Shown here piece by piece: positions 28,217 to 29,263 of a DNA stretch of 29,263 bases. The position numbers were made by a program, and so were the translations under genes. This DNA comes from Oscillospiraceae bacterium (GTDB taxonomy: Bacteria > Bacillota_A > Clostridia > Oscillospirales > Oscillospiraceae), in assembly GCA_015068055.1 (NCBI GenBank), contig SVLG01000023.1, positions 1 to 29,263 of the forward strand, in the 5' to 3' direction. The stretch's first letter is position 1. Every line of letters begins with the position of its first letter. The notes below the pieces were generated by a model. It did no database searches. It was given only the letters and a program-made list of their open reading frames with translations, and was not told the DNA's origin.

Positions 28217-28887
28217 AAACCGTTATTCTCGCATGCCGTACGCTGGAGGATGAACTGAGGGCGGCACTGCAGGATTGCGGCAGGGACTATGAGATTGTAT
28301 GGCTGGAGTCCGGCTTACACAATGCACCCCAAAAGCTGACGGAGCGGCTGCAGGAAGAACTGGACAAGATCGAGGCGGAACGGGTTCTTCTGGCCATGGG
28401 CTTCTGCGGCAATGCGGTGGCGGGAATACACGGCAATTTTGAGATCATTCTCCCGCGGGTGGATGACTGTATTTCGCTGCTTCTGGGTTCTGTGGCACGT
28501 CGCATGGAGATTGCCCGGGAGCATGCCGCGTACTTTTTTACCGAGGGCTGGCTGCGGGGCGAACGCAACATTATCGTTGAGTACGAGCACGCACTGAGTA
28601 GATACGGTGAGGAAACGACAAGGGAGATCATGGAGATGATGTACGCTCACTACCGCACTCTGGCTGTTCTCAACTGCGGCGTTGGCAGCCCGGCGGGCCT
28701 TTTGCAGCAGACAAAGGAGATTGCGCAGCGTCTGCATCTGGAGCAGAGGGAGATTACGGGGACCCTTGCGTATCTTGAGGAACTTATTACCGGTCCCTGG
28801 CCGAAGGAACGCTTTATCGTGCTTCCTGCGGGCATGGAATTGAGTGCGGATGCGCTGTTTTTGCCTGCTTGTCCGTCGTCTCCGTAG
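28213..28887 (+). CDS. DUF1638 family protein
   Basis: This 224-aa soluble protein belongs to the DUF1638 family as far as I can judge (KTVILACRTLEDELRAAL start; LAMGFCGNAVAGIHGNFEIILPRVDDCISLLLGS; YFFTEGWLRGE; LNCGVGSP). Family members are found mostly in anaerobes, often near corrinoid-dependent methyltransferase genes, and have no established function. Conserved Cys and the PRVDDC stretch suggest metal or cofactor binding (inference). Its ATG overlaps the folC stop (ATGA), so the two are made together, which hints at a one-carbon/folate link. No clear terminator follows. Confidence 0.8.
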   Translation: MKTVILACRTLEDELRAALQDCGRDYEIVWLESGLHNAPQKLTERLQEELDKIEAERVLLAMGFCGNAVAGIHGNFEIILPRVDDCISLLLGSVARRMEIAREHAAYFFTEGWLRGERNIIVEYEHALSRYGEETTREIMEMMYAHYRTLAVLNCGVGSPAGLLQQTKEIAQRLHLEQREITGTLAYLEELITGPWPKERFIVLPAGMELSADALFLPACPSSP

Positions 28888-28940
28888 CAGCCGTGTATAC
28901 GGTAAAGCTTCTCAGATTGGTAACAAAGGACCCCGAAAAC

Positions 28941-28969
28941 TTGACATCCATGCAAAGAGATGTTAATAT
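28941..28969 (+). promoter_or_regulatory. Strong promoter of the TctC-type binding-protein gene
   Basis: A perfect TTGACA (28941-28946), a 17-bp spacer and TAATAT (28964-28969) preceded by an extended -10 TGT. The start is near 28976, leaving a leader of about 80 nt. No riboswitch fold is evident in it. Confidence 0.75.
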
Positions 28970-29054
28970 CTTTACGCTAATTTTATGTTGAATTAGCAAG
29001 TTTTAGCTTTCTATTTGCGGAAACAAGCAAAACAATGAAAGAAGGAGAACACAA

Positions 29055-29263
29055 ATGAAGAAACTGCTTGCTATGATGCTGGCTCTCTGCATGGTCTTCG
29101 CTCTGTGCGCCTGCGGCGCCGAGAAGGCTGAAGAGGCCCCCGCTGCTGAGGCTCCTGCTGCCGAAGCTCCTGCTGCCGAGGCTCCCGCTGAGGAGGCTGC
29201 CTGGGCTCCCGACGGCCCCGTGACCATGATCGTGTCCTACAAGGCCGGCAATGGTACCGACGT
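29055..29263 (+). CDS. Tripartite tricarboxylate transporter (TctC/Bug) substrate-binding lipoprotein, 5' part
   Basis: The first 69 residues of a secreted binding protein. A lipoprotein signal (MKKLLAMMLALCMVFALCAC, lipobox LCAC with the lipidated Cys near 20) is followed by a repeat-built Ala/Glu/Pro linker. The mature start is PDGPVTMIVSYKAGNGTDV, the Bug/TctC pattern (KPITxIVPYxAGGGTD) that binds carboxylates. AAGGAG precedes ATG 29055 and a strong promoter lies upstream. It runs off the window; tctA/tctB-type membrane genes would be expected downstream. Confidence 0.85.
   Translation, partial: MKKLLAMMLALCMVFALCACGAEKAEEAPAAEAPAAEAPAAEAPAEEAAWAPDGPVTMIVSYKAGNGTD
29136..29195 (+). repeat. 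Four 15-bp tandem repeats in the lipoprotein linker
   Basis: Units of 15 bp (type GCTCCTGCTGCCGAR) start at 29136, 29151, 29166 and 29181 and encode A-P-A-A-E three times, then A-P-A-E-E. In-frame 15-bp repeats can expand or contract without breaking the gene, changing the tether length of the receptor. Confidence 0.8.

Overview
The window looks like the chromosome of a fairly GC-rich, anaerobic, spore-forming Clostridia-type Firmicute. An Oscillospirales-like gut bacterium is my best guess. The evidence is the spoVAD/spoVAE germination genes, A/G-rich Shine-Dalgarno sites, the FeS-scaffold plus GGGtGRT gene pair typical of Clostridia, and Clostridia-style housekeeping genes. No rRNA, tRNA, CRISPR array or phage structural gene was seen.

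Layout. (1) Positions 1-8575, all on the minus strand: a catabolic operon. In transcription order it encodes a class III CoA-transferase, a 3-hydroxyacyl-CoA dehydrogenase, a complete Liv-type ABC importer (binding lipoprotein, two permeases, two ATPases), a thiolase-like protein lacking the usual nucleophile, and the start of a second thiolase that appears frameshifted at the window edge. (2) 8579-9804: about 260 bp bounded by 25-bp inverted repeats directly upstream of that operon, with a tyrosine recombinase gene next to the distal repeat. Each repeat is built like a recombinase core site. I read this as an invertible promoter (phase-variation switch) for the operon. (3) 10003-11711: FeS scaffold and GGGtGRT genes with their own promoter and terminator. 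(4) 11929-16426: housekeeping genes: a metallophosphoesterase, a tiny ORF, pth, prs, prfB (without the programmed frameshift) and an RluA-type pseudouridine synthase. (5) 16484-21361: a locus that I think forms one local regulon. It holds an SDR oxidoreductase, a LuxR-type regulator, a PanB-like enzyme that has lost its metal-binding residues, a divergent GroEL paralogue and a stand-alone trigger-factor C-domain protein. Four copies of an 18-bp palindrome (ATACTnAAwTTTnAgTAr) lie in the two regulatory regions. Three of them are about 31 bp upstream of the -10 boxes of luxR, the panB-like gene and groEL, as expected for a LuxR-type activator at about -43. (6) 21390-28887: spoVAD-spoVAE (apparent AUA start, sigma-G-like promoter), a WYL regulator, miaA, a YgjP-like metallopeptidase with a 58-aa cysteine-rich protein, an RNA-methyltransferase-like protein, folC and a DUF1638 gene. 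(7) 29055 to the end: the start of a tripartite tricarboxylate transporter (TctC/Bug) binding lipoprotein behind a strong promoter.

The two most novel items are the recombinase-controlled switch in front of a whole uptake-plus-beta-oxidation operon, and the LuxR-controlled PanB-like/GroEL-paralogue/trigger-factor-C locus. All calls were made by eye from the sequence. Promoter calls are pattern matches, and family assignments rest on remembered motifs rather than a database search.
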